A stretch of 64,000 bases of DNA from Sulfuritalea sp. (GTDB taxonomy: Bacteria; Pseudomonadota; Gammaproteobacteria; Burkholderiales; Rhodocyclaceae), in NCBI GenBank assembly GCA_016708585.1, contig JADJFK010000028.1:1-64000 (forward strand), given 5' to 3'. Of the stretch, positions 26,367 through 36,922 are shown in pieces. Positions within the stretch are counted from its first letter, which is position 1. Each line of letters opens with the position of its first letter. A model generated the notes under the pieces. That model saw only the letters and a list, made by a program, of their open reading frames with translations, ran no database searches and was not told the origin of the DNA. A program made the position numbers and the translations under genes.

Positions 26367-28154
26367 ATGAGCTATCCCGTTCGCAAATTTGATGCGGTCA
26401 TCGTCGGCGCCGGCGGCGCCGGCCTGCGTGCCGCGATTCAACTGTCCGAAGCCGGCTACAAGACCGCCGTGCTGACCAAGGTTTTCCCCACCCGCTCGCA
26501 CACCGTCGCCGCGCAGGGCGGCGTCGCCGCCAGCCTGGGAAACTCGGAAGAGGACCACTGGCACTGGCACATGTACGACACCGTCAAGGGTTCCGACTGG
26601 CTCGGCGACCAGGACGCAATCGAGTTCATGTGCCGCAAGGCCAACGAAGTCGTCGTCGAACTCGAGCACTACGGCATGCCTTTCGACCGCCTCGACAACG
26701 GCAAGATCTACCAGCGCCCCTTCGGCGGCCACATGTCGAACTTTGGCGAGAAGCCGGTGCGCCGTTCCTGCGCCGCGGCCGACCGTACCGGTCACGCCAT
26801 GCTGCACGCGATGTACCAGCGCAACGTCAAGGTCAACACCCAGTTCTTCGTCGAATGGCAGGCACTCGACCTGGTGCGCGACGCCGAGGGCGATGTGCTT
26901 GGCGTCACCGCGATGGACATGGAAACCGGCGAGATCGTGGTGTTCCACGCCAAGGCAACCATTTTCGCCACCGGTGGAGCAGGGCGCATCTACTATTCCT
27001 CGACCAACGCCTTCATCAATACCGGCGATGGCGTCGGCATGGCGGCACGCGCCGGCATTCCCCTGGAAGACATGGAGTTCTGGCAGTTCCACCCCACCGG
27101 CGTGGCTGGTGCCGGGGTGCTGATCACCGAAGGCGTGCGCGGTGAAGGCGGCATCCTGCGCAACTCCGACGGCGAGCGCTTCATGGAACGCTATGCGCCG
27201 AACGCCAAGGACCTGGCGTCGCGCGACGTGGTGTCGCGCGCCATGACCACCGAGATCAACGAGGGTCGCGGCTGCGGGCCGAACAAGGATTACGTGCTGC
27301 TCGACATCACCCACCTGCCGCCCGAGACCATCATGAAGCGCCTGCCCGGCATCCACGAAATCGGCATCCAGTTCGCCGGCGTCGATTGCCTCAAGGAACC
27401 GCTGCCGGTGGTACCGACCTGTCATTACCAGATGGGCGGCATTCCGACCAACTACCATGGCCAGGTCGTGGTGCCCAAGGGCGGCAACCAGAGCGAACCG
27501 GTGCATGGCTTCTATGCCGCCGGCGAATGCGCCTGCGCCTCGGTGCATGGCGCCAACCGCCTCGGCACCAACTCGCTGCTCGACCTGCTGGTGTTCGGCA
27601 AGTCGGCCGGCGAAACGGCGGTCAGCGACCTGAAGAACAACGTCAAGGCGCACAAGCCGCTGGCCCAGGAATCGATCGACCGCACCCTGGCGCGGGTCAA
27701 TCGCCTCAACCACCAGCAGGGCGGTAGCGACGTGCATGAGACTCGCCTGGCGATGCAGCGCACGATGCAGAAGCATGCCGGCGTGTTCCGCTTCAAGGAC
27801 ATGCTGGCCGAAGGCGTCAAGCGCATCGACGAGATCGCCGGCCAGGTGGCGCAGACCCAGATCAAGGACAAGTCGAAGGTGTTCAACACCGCCCGCATCG
27901 AGGCGCTGGAACTCGACAACCTGATCGAAGTCGCCAAGGCCACCATCGTTTCGGCCAATGCCCGCACCGAGTCGCGTGGCGCCCATGTTCGCGACGACGC
28001 GGTCGATAGTCCGGAAACCCCGGACGGTCGCGACGACAGGAACTGGCTGAAGCACACGCTGTGGTACCGCGAAGGCAATCGCCTCGATTACAAGCCGGTG
28101 CAGATGAAGCCGATGAGCGTCGACACCATCGAACTCAAGAAGCGCCTCTTCTAA
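26367..28154 (+). CDS. sdhA: Succinate dehydrogenase flavoprotein subunit
   Basis: Oxidises succinate with covalent FAD. The 595-residue protein is full length from MSYPVRKFDAVIVGAGGAGL. It has the FAD-linking His in PTRSHTVAAQGG, the active-site RPFGGHMSNFG, EFWQFHPTGVAGAGVLITEG, RGEGGILRNSDGERFM and HGANRLGTNSLLDLLVFGKS. The start at 26367 is favoured over an upstream in-frame ATG at 26346. No sdhC/sdhD membrane-anchor genes precede it, and sdhB after it is broken, so this copy cannot by itself give a complete complex II. GC and codon use look chromosomal. Confidence 0.95.
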   Translation: MSYPVRKFDAVIVGAGGAGLRAAIQLSEAGYKTAVLTKVFPTRSHTVAAQGGVAASLGNSEEDHWHWHMYDTVKGSDWLGDQDAIEFMCRKANEVVVELEHYGMPFDRLDNGKIYQRPFGGHMSNFGEKPVRRSCAAADRTGHAMLHAMYQRNVKVNTQFFVEWQALDLVRDAEGDVLGVTAMDMETGEIVVFHAKATIFATGGAGRIYYSSTNAFINTGDGVGMAARAGIPLEDMEFWQFHPTGVAGAGVLITEGVRGEGGILRNSDGERFMERYAPNAKDLASRDVVSRAMTTEINEGRGCGPNKDYVLLDITHLPPETIMKRLPGIHEIGIQFAGVDCLKEPLPVVPTCHYQMGGIPTNYHGQVVVPKGGNQSEPVHGFYAAGECACASVHGANRLGTNSLLDLLVFGKSAGETAVSDLKNNVKAHKPLAQESIDRTLARVNRLNHQQGGSDVHETRLAMQRTMQKHAGVFRFKDMLAEGVKRIDEIAGQVAQTQIKDKSKVFNTARIEALELDNLIEVAKATIVSANARTESRGAHVRDDAVDSPETPDGRDDRNWLKHTLWYREGNRLDYKPVQMKPMSVDTIELKKRLF

Positions 28155-28166
28155 AAGGAACCGACG

Positions 28167-28686
28167 ATGACGAACGCTAATCGAACCGTCCAGTTCAATA
28201 TCTATCGCTACGATCCGGATCAGGACGCCAAGCCCTACATGCAGGACATTTCGGTCGAGATCGAATCGACCGACCGCAAGCTGCTCGACGCCATGGTCAA
28301 GCTCAAGGCGCAGGATGACTCCATCTCCTTCCGCCGTTCCTGTCGCGAGGGCGTCTGCGGTTCCGACGCGATGAACATCAATGGCAAGAACGGCCTGGCC
28401 TGCCTGACCGCGATGGACAGCTTCCCGGAGGGCAAGCCGATCGTGCTGCGTCCGCTGCCGGGCCTGCCGGTGATCCGCGACCTGATCGTGGACATGACGC
28501 AGTTCTTCAAGCAGTACAACTCGATCAAGCCCTACCTGATCAACAACGATCCGCCGCCGGAGCGCGAGCGCCTCGATGATCTTGAGGATCTATTGCATGC
28601 TTCATTGCTACAACATCATGAACTGTAACGACGTTTGTTCCAGAGAACTGAACTGGGTCAAGTTGATTGGCAAGTTCAATGAATAG
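28167..28686 (+). pseudogene. sdhB: Succinate dehydrogenase iron-sulfur subunit with internal deletion and frameshift
   Basis: The first ~135 codons are normal, including the [2Fe-2S] motif SCREGVCGSDAM and QYNSIKPYLINNDPPPERER. Then about 60 family residues are missing, among them the cysteine cluster that binds the [4Fe-4S] and part of the [3Fe-4S] centre. The junction is at similar ERERL and (G)ERLD stretches. After LDDLED the frame shifts; the correct frame continues YCMLHCYNIMNCNDVC and ends IGKFNE at 28684-28686, a decayed version of the family C terminus. In frame, the ORF stops at 28628. No functional SdhB is possible. Confidence 0.88.
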
Positions 28687-28708
28687 TAGTGCGCCGGGCG
28701 GTCTGAAA

Positions 28709-28975
28709 ATGAACAAAGAATGCGTAGCGCGTATTGGGCTGCTGAAATGGCATTGCAGAGGCGCTTTACTGGAACTGGATCTAGTTTTTCAGCATTTCTG
28801 GGAACGCTACGGTGACGATCTTGATGCGCAAGGTGAAGCAGCGCTGGCCCGCACAGTCGGCTGGATTTTGCAGTGGGACGAGATGATCACCGATCCGGAA
28901 TACAAGATGGGCCGTCCGCGTCAATTTTACCTCGGTGCCGCGCGTCGGGAAGTCACGCCACGGACCCAGCATTGA
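28709..28975 (+). pseudogene. SdhE-GltA deletion fusion
   Basis: An 88-codon frame joins two unrelated genes. Codons 1-44 (CVARIGLLKWHCRGALLELD, LVFQHFWERYGDDLDAQGEA) are the start of SdhE, the small flavin-assembly factor of succinate dehydrogenase. From about codon 46 it reads ARTVGWILQWDEMITDPEYK and MGRPRQFYLGAARREV, the last 42 residues of citrate synthase. The deletion removed the end of sdhE and ~90% of gltA. It matches the beta-proteobacterial order sdhA-sdhB-sdhE-gltA-odhA. The frame is open, so a hybrid peptide could be made, but neither parent activity is expected. Confidence 0.88.
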
Positions 28976-29042
28976 GTTCCGAGGGTGCGCGCTATGTGCT
29001 CCCCATTCTTTTTGTGTGTCTCATTCACGACTAGGTGATGCA

Positions 29043-31898
29043 ATGATGAAGCAAATGCTGTCCAACTCGTATCTGTTCGGCACCAACGCACCTTACATCG
29101 AAGAGCTTTACGACGCCTACCTCGCCAATCCGGCCTCCGTCGAGCCGGTCTGGCGCGATTATTTCGACAAGCTCGGCACCCTGCCGGGCGCCGGCAACTA
29201 TACGGGGCCGGATGTGGCCCACTATCCGGTGATCACCTCCTTCGCACAGCGCGCCAAGGATGGCACTCTGCAGGCGCCGACCAGAGCCACGACACAGGCA
29301 GATGGAAAGCAGGTCAAGGTTCTGCAACTGATCAATGCCTACCGCTTCCTCGGCAATCGCTGGGCGCAGCTGGATCCGCTGAAGCGCGCGGAACGTCCGG
29401 CGGTGGCGGAACTCGAGCCTTTTTACTACGGCTTTACCGAGGCGGATCTGGGTCAGGTATTCCAGGCCGAGTCCTTCTCGGCGGTGCCAGAGACGGCCAC
29501 GCTGCGCGAGATTCTTGAGGCCTGCCGGCAGACCTTCTGCGGCAGCATCGGCGCCGAGTTCATGTACCTCTCGGATGTCGGCCAGAAGCGCTGGCTGCAG
29601 GGCAAGCTGGAACCAATTCGCGGCACGCCGGCCTATACGGCGGAAGACAAGAAGCGCTTCCTGGTGCAACTGACTCACGCCGAAACGCTGGAGCGTTATC
29701 TGCATACCAAGTACGTCGGCCAGAAGCGCTTCTCGCTGGAGGGCGGCGAAGCCCTGATTCTGGCGATGGATCAGTTGATCCGCACCGCCGGCACCGTCGG
29801 CGTCCAGGAAATGGTCATCGGCATGGCCCACCGCGGCCGCCTCAACGTACTGGTGAACACGCTGGGCAAGCAGCCGGCGATGCTGTTCGACGAATTCGAA
29901 GGCAAGAAAAAGCAGGCGCTTTCGGCCGGCGACGTCAAGTACCACATGGGCTACTCGTCCGACGTCGGCACGCCCGGCGGTCCGGTGCACCTGACGCTGG
30001 CCTTCAACCCCTCGCACCTCGAAATCGTCAACCCCGTTGTCGTCGGCTCGGTGTATGCCCGGCAGGTGCGGCGCGGCGTCGAAGGCAAGAAGCAGGCGCT
30101 GCCGGTGCTGATCCACGGCGATGCGGCGGTGGCGGGGCAGGGCGTCAACCAGGAGATGCTGAACTTCTCCAATACGCGCGGCTACGGCACCGGCGGCACG
30201 GTGCATATCGTGGTGAACAACCAGATCGGCTTCACCACCTCCGACCTGCGCGACTACCGTTCCTCGCTGTATTGCACCGACATCTTCAAAATGATCGAAG
30301 CACCGATCTTCCACGTCAACGGCGACGATCCGGAAGCTGTGGCACTGGTGACCCAGATCGCCATGGAATACCGCCAGGAATTCATGAAAGACGTGGTGAT
30401 CGACATCGTCTGCTTCCGCAAGCTCGGCCACAACGAGCAGGACGAGCCGATGGTGACGCAACCGCTGATGTACAAGAAGATTGCCCAGCATCCGGGTACG
30501 CGCAAGCTCTACGCCGACAAGCTGGCGGCGCAGGGCGTGATTGCCGATGGCGATGCCGAGCAGATGATCAAGGACTATCGGGCCGCGCTGGACGAGGGGC
30601 GGCACCTGATCGATCCGGTGATCAGTGACTATCAGAGCAAGTTCTCCATCGACTGGACGCCCTACATCAATGTGCCGTACAGCGAGAAGTGCGACACCAC
30701 GGTATCGATGACCGAGATGCAGCGCCTGGCCAAGCGGCTCACGACCATCCCGCCGAATTTCACGCTGCACTCGCGGGTACAGAAGATCATCGATGACCGC
30801 CGCCAGATGGGCGAAGGAAAACTGCCGGTGGACTGGGGCATGGGCGAGAACCTGGCCTACGCCTCGCTGGTCGCCGCCGGCTTCAACATCCGCGTTTCCG
30901 GCGAGGACGTCGGCCGCGGCACCTTCTTCCATCGCCATGCCGCGCTGCACGACCAGAACCGCGAGAAGTGGGACGAGGGCACCTACTGGCCGCTGCAAAA
31001 CATCCAGGAAAACCAGGGCCGCTTCATGTGCTTCGACTCGGTGCTGTCCGAGGAGGCCGTGCTCGCCTTCGAATATGGCTTCGCCACCGCTGCGCCGAAT
31101 GAACTGGTGGTCTGGGAAGCCCAGTTCGGCGATTTCGCCAACGGCGCCCAGGTGGTGATCGACCAGTTCCTGTCGTCCGGCGAAGCCAAGTGGGGCCGCG
31201 GTTGCGGCCTCGTGATGCTGCTGCCGCATGGCTACGAAGGGCAGGGGCCGGAGCATTCGTCGGCGCGCCTCGAACGCTACATGCAGCTCTCGGCCGAATT
31301 CAACTGGGAGGTCTGCGTACCTTCGAATGCCGCGCAGGTCTATCACATGCTGCGCCGGCAGATGCTGCGCAAGCAGCGCAAGCCGCTGATCGTCATGACG
31401 CCGAAGTCGCTGCTGCGCCACAAGGACGCCACCAGTTCGCTGGAGGAACTGGCCAACGGCACCTTCCAGACCATCATCGGCGAGATCGACAAGGTCGATC
31501 CGAAGAAGGTCACGCGCATGGTCACCTGCGCCGGCAAGGTGTATTTCGACCTGCTCGCCGCGCGCCGGGAAAAGAAGATCGACAACGTCGTGCTGGTGCG
31601 CGTCGAGCAGTTGTATCCGTTCGACGATCGCCGGCTGTTTGACGAGATGCAGAAGTATCCCAATCTCAAGGAACTGATCTGGTGCCAGGAAGAACCGATG
31701 AACCAGGGCGCCTGGTATGCCAAACACCATCGCCTGGAGCGGCTGATCAAGAAGGGCCAGACGCTCGATGCGGTGGCGCGCGCCTCATCGCCTTCCCCGG
31801 CCGTCGGCTATGCCGCCAAACACGTCCAGCAGCAGAAGGAAGTCGTCAACGCTGCCCTAGCAGATACACAAATCCGCAAGGGAAGGCAACGGGGGTAG
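29043..31898 (+). CDS. sucA: 2-Oxoglutarate dehydrogenase E1 component
   Basis: Thiamine-diphosphate enzyme that starts conversion of 2-oxoglutarate to succinyl-CoA. The 951-residue protein from MMKQMLSNSYLFGTNAPYIE is full length. It has MAHRGRLNVLVNTLGK, FNPSHLEIVNPVV, the ThDP site GDAAVAGQGVNQEM with NNQIGFTT, KLGHNEQDEP and PHGYEGQGPEHSSAR. E2 and E3 genes do not follow; boxC comes next after ~280 bp. So it must use E2/E3 from elsewhere. It supplies succinyl-CoA, the presumed CoA donor for phthalate activation, which may explain why it stayed intact while sdhB and gltA beside it decayed (inference). Confidence 0.95.
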   Translation: MMKQMLSNSYLFGTNAPYIEELYDAYLANPASVEPVWRDYFDKLGTLPGAGNYTGPDVAHYPVITSFAQRAKDGTLQAPTRATTQADGKQVKVLQLINAYRFLGNRWAQLDPLKRAERPAVAELEPFYYGFTEADLGQVFQAESFSAVPETATLREILEACRQTFCGSIGAEFMYLSDVGQKRWLQGKLEPIRGTPAYTAEDKKRFLVQLTHAETLERYLHTKYVGQKRFSLEGGEALILAMDQLIRTAGTVGVQEMVIGMAHRGRLNVLVNTLGKQPAMLFDEFEGKKKQALSAGDVKYHMGYSSDVGTPGGPVHLTLAFNPSHLEIVNPVVVGSVYARQVRRGVEGKKQALPVLIHGDAAVAGQGVNQEMLNFSNTRGYGTGGTVHIVVNNQIGFTTSDLRDYRSSLYCTDIFKMIEAPIFHVNGDDPEAVALVTQIAMEYRQEFMKDVVIDIVCFRKLGHNEQDEPMVTQPLMYKKIAQHPGTRKLYADKLAAQGVIADGDAEQMIKDYRAALDEGRHLIDPVISDYQSKFSIDWTPYINVPYSEKCDTTVSMTEMQRLAKRLTTIPPNFTLHSRVQKIIDDRRQMGEGKLPVDWGMGENLAYASLVAAGFNIRVSGEDVGRGTFFHRHAALHDQNREKWDEGTYWPLQNIQENQGRFMCFDSVLSEEAVLAFEYGFATAAPNELVVWEAQFGDFANGAQVVIDQFLSSGEAKWGRGCGLVMLLPHGYEGQGPEHSSARLERYMQLSAEFNWEVCVPSNAAQVYHMLRRQMLRKQRKPLIVMTPKSLLRHKDATSSLEELANGTFQTIIGEIDKVDPKKVTRMVTCAGKVYFDLLAARREKKIDNVVLVRVEQLYPFDDRRLFDEMQKYPNLKELIWCQEEPMNQGAWYAKHHRLERLIKKGQTLDAVARASSPSPAVGYAAKHVQQQKEVVNAALADTQIRKGRQRG

Positions 31899-32175
31899 CC
31901 AACATTACAGCGCACCCAGAAATTGACAAGGCATTCTGCACAAGACGTTCCAGCGCCATATCACTTCTACCAGGTATCTCAAGCCAGTCGCATTAGATGG
32001 TACCCGTTTCGGACTTCACGGCCTGCTTGCGGGTGCGGTCACTCCGGAACAACAACAGCGGCAAACCGAACTCTAAAAGATTGCTTTCACAAACTAGCAG
32101 AACAACGCATTGACTCAGAGAAGACAAAACAACGTCAGTGTTTTCCTCGAATCAAACCCCATAACGGAGAACCCC
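31899..32175. other. Intergenic region between sucA and boxC
   Basis: About 277 bases with no gene that I can recognise. It probably holds the promoter of the boxC-boxB unit. The odhB gene expected after odhA is absent. Confidence 0.4.
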
Positions 32176-33846
32176 ATGAACAGTCCCGCAGCCCTTCGGC
32201 AAATCATCACCTACGACACCCAACCCGACCATTACTGCCACTGGAACCTCGCCTGCGACGGCGCCATCGCCACGCTGACGCTGAACATCAACGAGGACGC
32301 CGGCATCAAGCCCGGCTACAAGCTCAAGCTGAATTCCTACGACCTCGGCGTCGACATGGAACTGCACGACGCCCTGCAGCGAGTGCGCTTCGAGCATCCC
32401 GAAGTGCGCAGCGTGGTCGTCACCTCCGGCAAGGACAGGATCTTCTGCTCCGGCGCCAACATCTTCATGCTGGGCCTGTCGACCCACGCCTGGAAAGTGA
32501 ATTTCTGCAAATTCACCAACGAGACGCGCAACGGCATCGAGGATTCCAGCCGCTACTCCGGGCTCAAGTTCCTCGCCGCCTGCAACGGCACCACCGCCGG
32601 CGGCGGCTACGAGCTGGCGCTGGCCTGCGATGAGATCATCCTCGTCGATGACCGCTCCTCCGCCGTCAGCCTGCCCGAAGTGCCCCTGCTCGGCGTGCTG
32701 CCCGGCACCGGCGGCCTTACCCGCGTCACCGACAAGCGCCGCGTGCGGCGCGACCATGCCGACATCTTCTGCACCCTGACCGAAGGCATCCGCGCCCAGC
32801 GCGCCAAGGAATGGCGCCTGATCGACGACTTCGCCAAGCCGCAGGTCTTCGCCGAAAAGGTAAAGCAGCGCGCCACCGAACTCGCCGCGCAAAGCGACCG
32901 CCCGGCCGACGCCAAGGGCATCGCCCTGACGCCGCTCAAGCGCGTGACCGACGCCGCCGGCTACCACTACGAAACCGTCGACGTCGCGATCGACCGCGCC
33001 GCGCGCCGCGCCACGCTGACCGTCAAGGCGCCGACCGCCGCCGTGCAGTCCGACATCGCCCAGATCGTCGCCGCCGGCGCCAACTGGTGGCCGCTGCAGA
33101 TGGCGCGCGAACTCGACGACGCGATCCTGATGTTGCGCACCAACGACCTCGAAGTCGGCACCTGGGTGCTCAAGACCAGCGGCGATGCCGCCCATGTGCT
33201 GGCCGCCGACGCCGTGCTCGACCAGCAGCGCAAGCACTGGTTCGTGCGCGAAACCATCGGCATGCTGCGCCGTACCCTGGCGCGCCTCGACGTCACCTCG
33301 CGCACCTTGATCGCCCTGGTCGAGCGCGGCTCCTGCTTCGCCGGCACGATGGCCGAACTGCTCTTCGCCGCCGACCGCGGCTACATGCTGGCCCTGCCCG
33401 ATGCCGCCGCCGAGGAAGGCCGCGTCACCCTGTCGGCGATGAATTTCGGCGACTACCCGATGGTCAATGGCCGCTATCGCCTCGCCGCGCGCTTCTACGA
33501 AGAAGATGCGCCGCTGGCCGCCGCCAGGGCCGCGATCGGCAAGCCGCTGGATGCCGCCGCCGCGCTCGAACTCGGCCTCGTCACCGCGACACCCGACGAC
33601 CTCGACTGGGACGACGAGATTCGCATCGTCTTCGAGGAGCGCGCCAGCCTCTCGCCCGACGCCCTGACCGGCATGGAAGCCAACCTGCGCTTCGGCCCCG
33701 GCGAGACCATGGAAACCCGCGTCTTCGGGCGGCTGTCGGCCTGGCAGAACTGGATTTTCATCCGCCCCAACGCCGTCGGCGAAGGCGGTGCGCTGAAGGT
33801 CTTCGGCAGCGGCAACAAGGCCAAATTCAACTGGGAACGCGTCTGA
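32176..33846 (+). CDS. boxC: Benzoyl-CoA-dihydrodiol lyase (2,3-epoxybenzoyl-CoA dihydrolase)
   Basis: Opens the ring of 2,3-epoxybenzoyl-CoA, releasing formate and giving 3,4-dehydroadipyl-CoA semialdehyde. The 556-residue length is that of BoxC. It begins MNSPAALRQIITYDTQPDHY (start at 32176, ribosome site GGAG) and contains a crotonase-type domain with SGKDRIFCSGANIFMLGL, NGTTAGGGYELALACDEI, and LPEVPLLGVLPGTGGLTRV. The C-terminal half is a second crotonase-like domain with ARLDVTSRTLIALVERGSCF. boxB follows after 54 bp. Confidence 0.95.
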   Translation: MNSPAALRQIITYDTQPDHYCHWNLACDGAIATLTLNINEDAGIKPGYKLKLNSYDLGVDMELHDALQRVRFEHPEVRSVVVTSGKDRIFCSGANIFMLGLSTHAWKVNFCKFTNETRNGIEDSSRYSGLKFLAACNGTTAGGGYELALACDEIILVDDRSSAVSLPEVPLLGVLPGTGGLTRVTDKRRVRRDHADIFCTLTEGIRAQRAKEWRLIDDFAKPQVFAEKVKQRATELAAQSDRPADAKGIALTPLKRVTDAAGYHYETVDVAIDRAARRATLTVKAPTAAVQSDIAQIVAAGANWWPLQMARELDDAILMLRTNDLEVGTWVLKTSGDAAHVLAADAVLDQQRKHWFVRETIGMLRRTLARLDVTSRTLIALVERGSCFAGTMAELLFAADRGYMLALPDAAAEEGRVTLSAMNFGDYPMVNGRYRLAARFYEEDAPLAAARAAIGKPLDAAAALELGLVTATPDDLDWDDEIRIVFEERASLSPDALTGMEANLRFGPGETMETRVFGRLSAWQNWIFIRPNAVGEGGALKVFGSGNKAKFNWERV

Positions 33847-33900
33847 CGCGCCCCGACAACCCCGACAACAACACCCCCCGACCCCAATCAGGAGAGCACC

Positions 33901-35325
<1,425 letters not shown>

Positions 35326-35334
35326 TGCAGTCCG

Positions 35335-35418
35335 ATGATCATCGCCGGCTATGGGCGCTACCGTTTCGGCGACGGTCTGAATAACTACGAGGCATGCGCC
35401 GCGTTGTACGACAAATAA
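35335..35418 (+). other. 27-codon open frame, possibly the tail of a lost gene
   Basis: MIIAGYGRYRFGDGLNNYEA followed by CAALYDK and TAA. It begins 10 bp after boxB and ends before the aldehyde dehydrogenase. The peptide has a protein-like composition but I do not recognise it. It may be the end of a gene removed by deletion, for instance where another box gene once stood. Confidence 0.25.
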
Positions 35419-35455
35419 GCAAATTCCCCAACCCCAACATGCAAGGCGACAGCAG

Positions 35456-36922
35456 ATGATAACGAAGGACAAGTTCTACATAGCCGGCGCCTGGACGCCG
35501 CCCGCCGGTAGCGCCTCCATCGAGGTACATTCGCCTACCGACGGCGCGCTGCTGGCACGGATTCCGCAAGGCTTCGCAGTGGATGCTCAAGTGGCCGTTG
35601 CCGCGGCGCATAAGGCCTTCGATGCTTGGGCCGCGACGCCGCCGATGCGGCGCGCCGAGTTGCTGAAAAAAATCCAGGAAGGGCTCAAGGCACGCACCGA
35701 CGATATCGCACGCACCATCAGCCTAGAGATGGGCATGCCCTACAAGCTATCGCAGCGCATCCAGGTCGGCTCGCCCACGGCTACCTTCGGTATGTATGCG
35801 CGCATGCTCGGCGAATTTGCCTTCGAGGAGCAAGTCGGTAATTCAAAGATATTGCGCGAACCGGTCGGCGTCGTCGTTGCCATCACTCCGTGGAACTACC
35901 CGTTGCACCAGATCGCGGCCAAGGTCGCGGCGGCGCTGGCGGCCGGTTGCACCGTGGTGCTCAAGCCCTCCGAGGTGGCGCCGCTCAACGCCTTCGCATT
36001 GGCCGAGATCATTCACAACGCGGGCGTGCCGGCCGGCGTGTTCAACCTGGTCACGGGTTTCGGCCCCGAGATCGGCGAAGCTCTGGTCGCTCATCCCGAT
36101 GTGGACATGGTGTCCTTCACCGGATCGACCAATGCGGGCAAGCGCATCTCCCAGCTTGCCGCCGGCACCGTCAAGCGCGTGGCCCTTGAGCTGGGCGGCA
36201 AGTCCGCCGGCATCGTGCTCGACGATGCCGATTTCGGCGTCGCCGTGAAGAGCGTGGTCGACAACTGCTACCTTAATGCCGGCCAGACCTGCACTGCGCA
36301 GACCCGCCTGCTGGTTCCGGAGTCACGCTACAAGGAGGCGGCGCGCATCGCCGCCGCCACGGCTGCAAAATTCCGCGTCGGCGACCCGCTACAGCCCGAG
36401 ACCACGCTCGGGCCGCTGGCCTCTAAGATGCAGCAGGATCGCGTGCGCGACTACATTGCCAAGGGCATCGCCGACGGCGCCGAACTGCTGGCTGGCGGTG
36501 CTGAACTTCCCCTCGACGTGCCAGCCGGTGGTTACTACGTGGCACCCACCGTCTTCGGTCGCGTCGGCCCGAAAGCGACCATCGCCCAGGATGAAATCTT
36601 CGGCCCAGTGTTGTCCATTATCACCTACCGCGACGAGGACGACGCCGTGCGTATCGCCAACGACTCGATCTACGGGCTTTCGGGTGGAGTTTGGTCGGCC
36701 ACCGACGCGCATGCGGAAGCTATCGCGCGGCGCCTGCGCACCGGCCAAGTCGAGATCAACGGCGGACCGTTCAACCTTTACGCGCCCTTCGGTGGCTACA
36801 AGCAGTCGGGCAACGGGCGCGAACTGGGGCGGTTCGGGCTCGAAGACTTCCTCGAATACAAGTCGTTGCAGCTTCGACCGTCACTTAAGGGACACTTCTT
36901 CCAAGAAAGCCAAACAGCATGA
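35456..36922 (+). CDS. NAD(P)-dependent aldehyde dehydrogenase
   Basis: A 488-residue member of the general ALDH superfamily. It has VAITPWNYPLHQIAAKVAAA, KPSEVAPLNAF, SFTGSTNAGKRIS, ALELGGKSAGIV with the general-base Glu, catalytic Cys in LNAGQTCTAQTR, and DEIFGPVLSI. Context suggests oxidation of 3,4-dehydroadipyl-CoA semialdehyde, the step done by BoxD in known pathways. However BoxD belongs to a different ALDH branch, so this would be a replacement or serve another aldehyde. The stop overlaps the thiolase start by 4 bp, indicating coupled translation. Confidence 0.88.
   Translation: MITKDKFYIAGAWTPPAGSASIEVHSPTDGALLARIPQGFAVDAQVAVAAAHKAFDAWAATPPMRRAELLKKIQEGLKARTDDIARTISLEMGMPYKLSQRIQVGSPTATFGMYARMLGEFAFEEQVGNSKILREPVGVVVAITPWNYPLHQIAAKVAAALAAGCTVVLKPSEVAPLNAFALAEIIHNAGVPAGVFNLVTGFGPEIGEALVAHPDVDMVSFTGSTNAGKRISQLAAGTVKRVALELGGKSAGIVLDDADFGVAVKSVVDNCYLNAGQTCTAQTRLLVPESRYKEAARIAAATAAKFRVGDPLQPETTLGPLASKMQQDRVRDYIAKGIADGAELLAGGAELPLDVPAGGYYVAPTVFGRVGPKATIAQDEIFGPVLSIITYRDEDDAVRIANDSIYGLSGGVWSATDAHAEAIARRLRTGQVEINGGPFNLYAPFGGYKQSGNGRELGRFGLEDFLEYKSLQLRPSLKGHFFQESQTA

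Noticed and set aside
28709..28975. Genuine small protein rather than a fusion
   Set aside because: The two halves match SdhE and the end of citrate synthase too closely, and the gene order around it explains the fusion by deletion.
29031..31730. 899-codon open frame on the minus strand opposite sucA
   Set aside because: Antisense shadow of the 2-oxoglutarate dehydrogenase gene; no recognisable motif.
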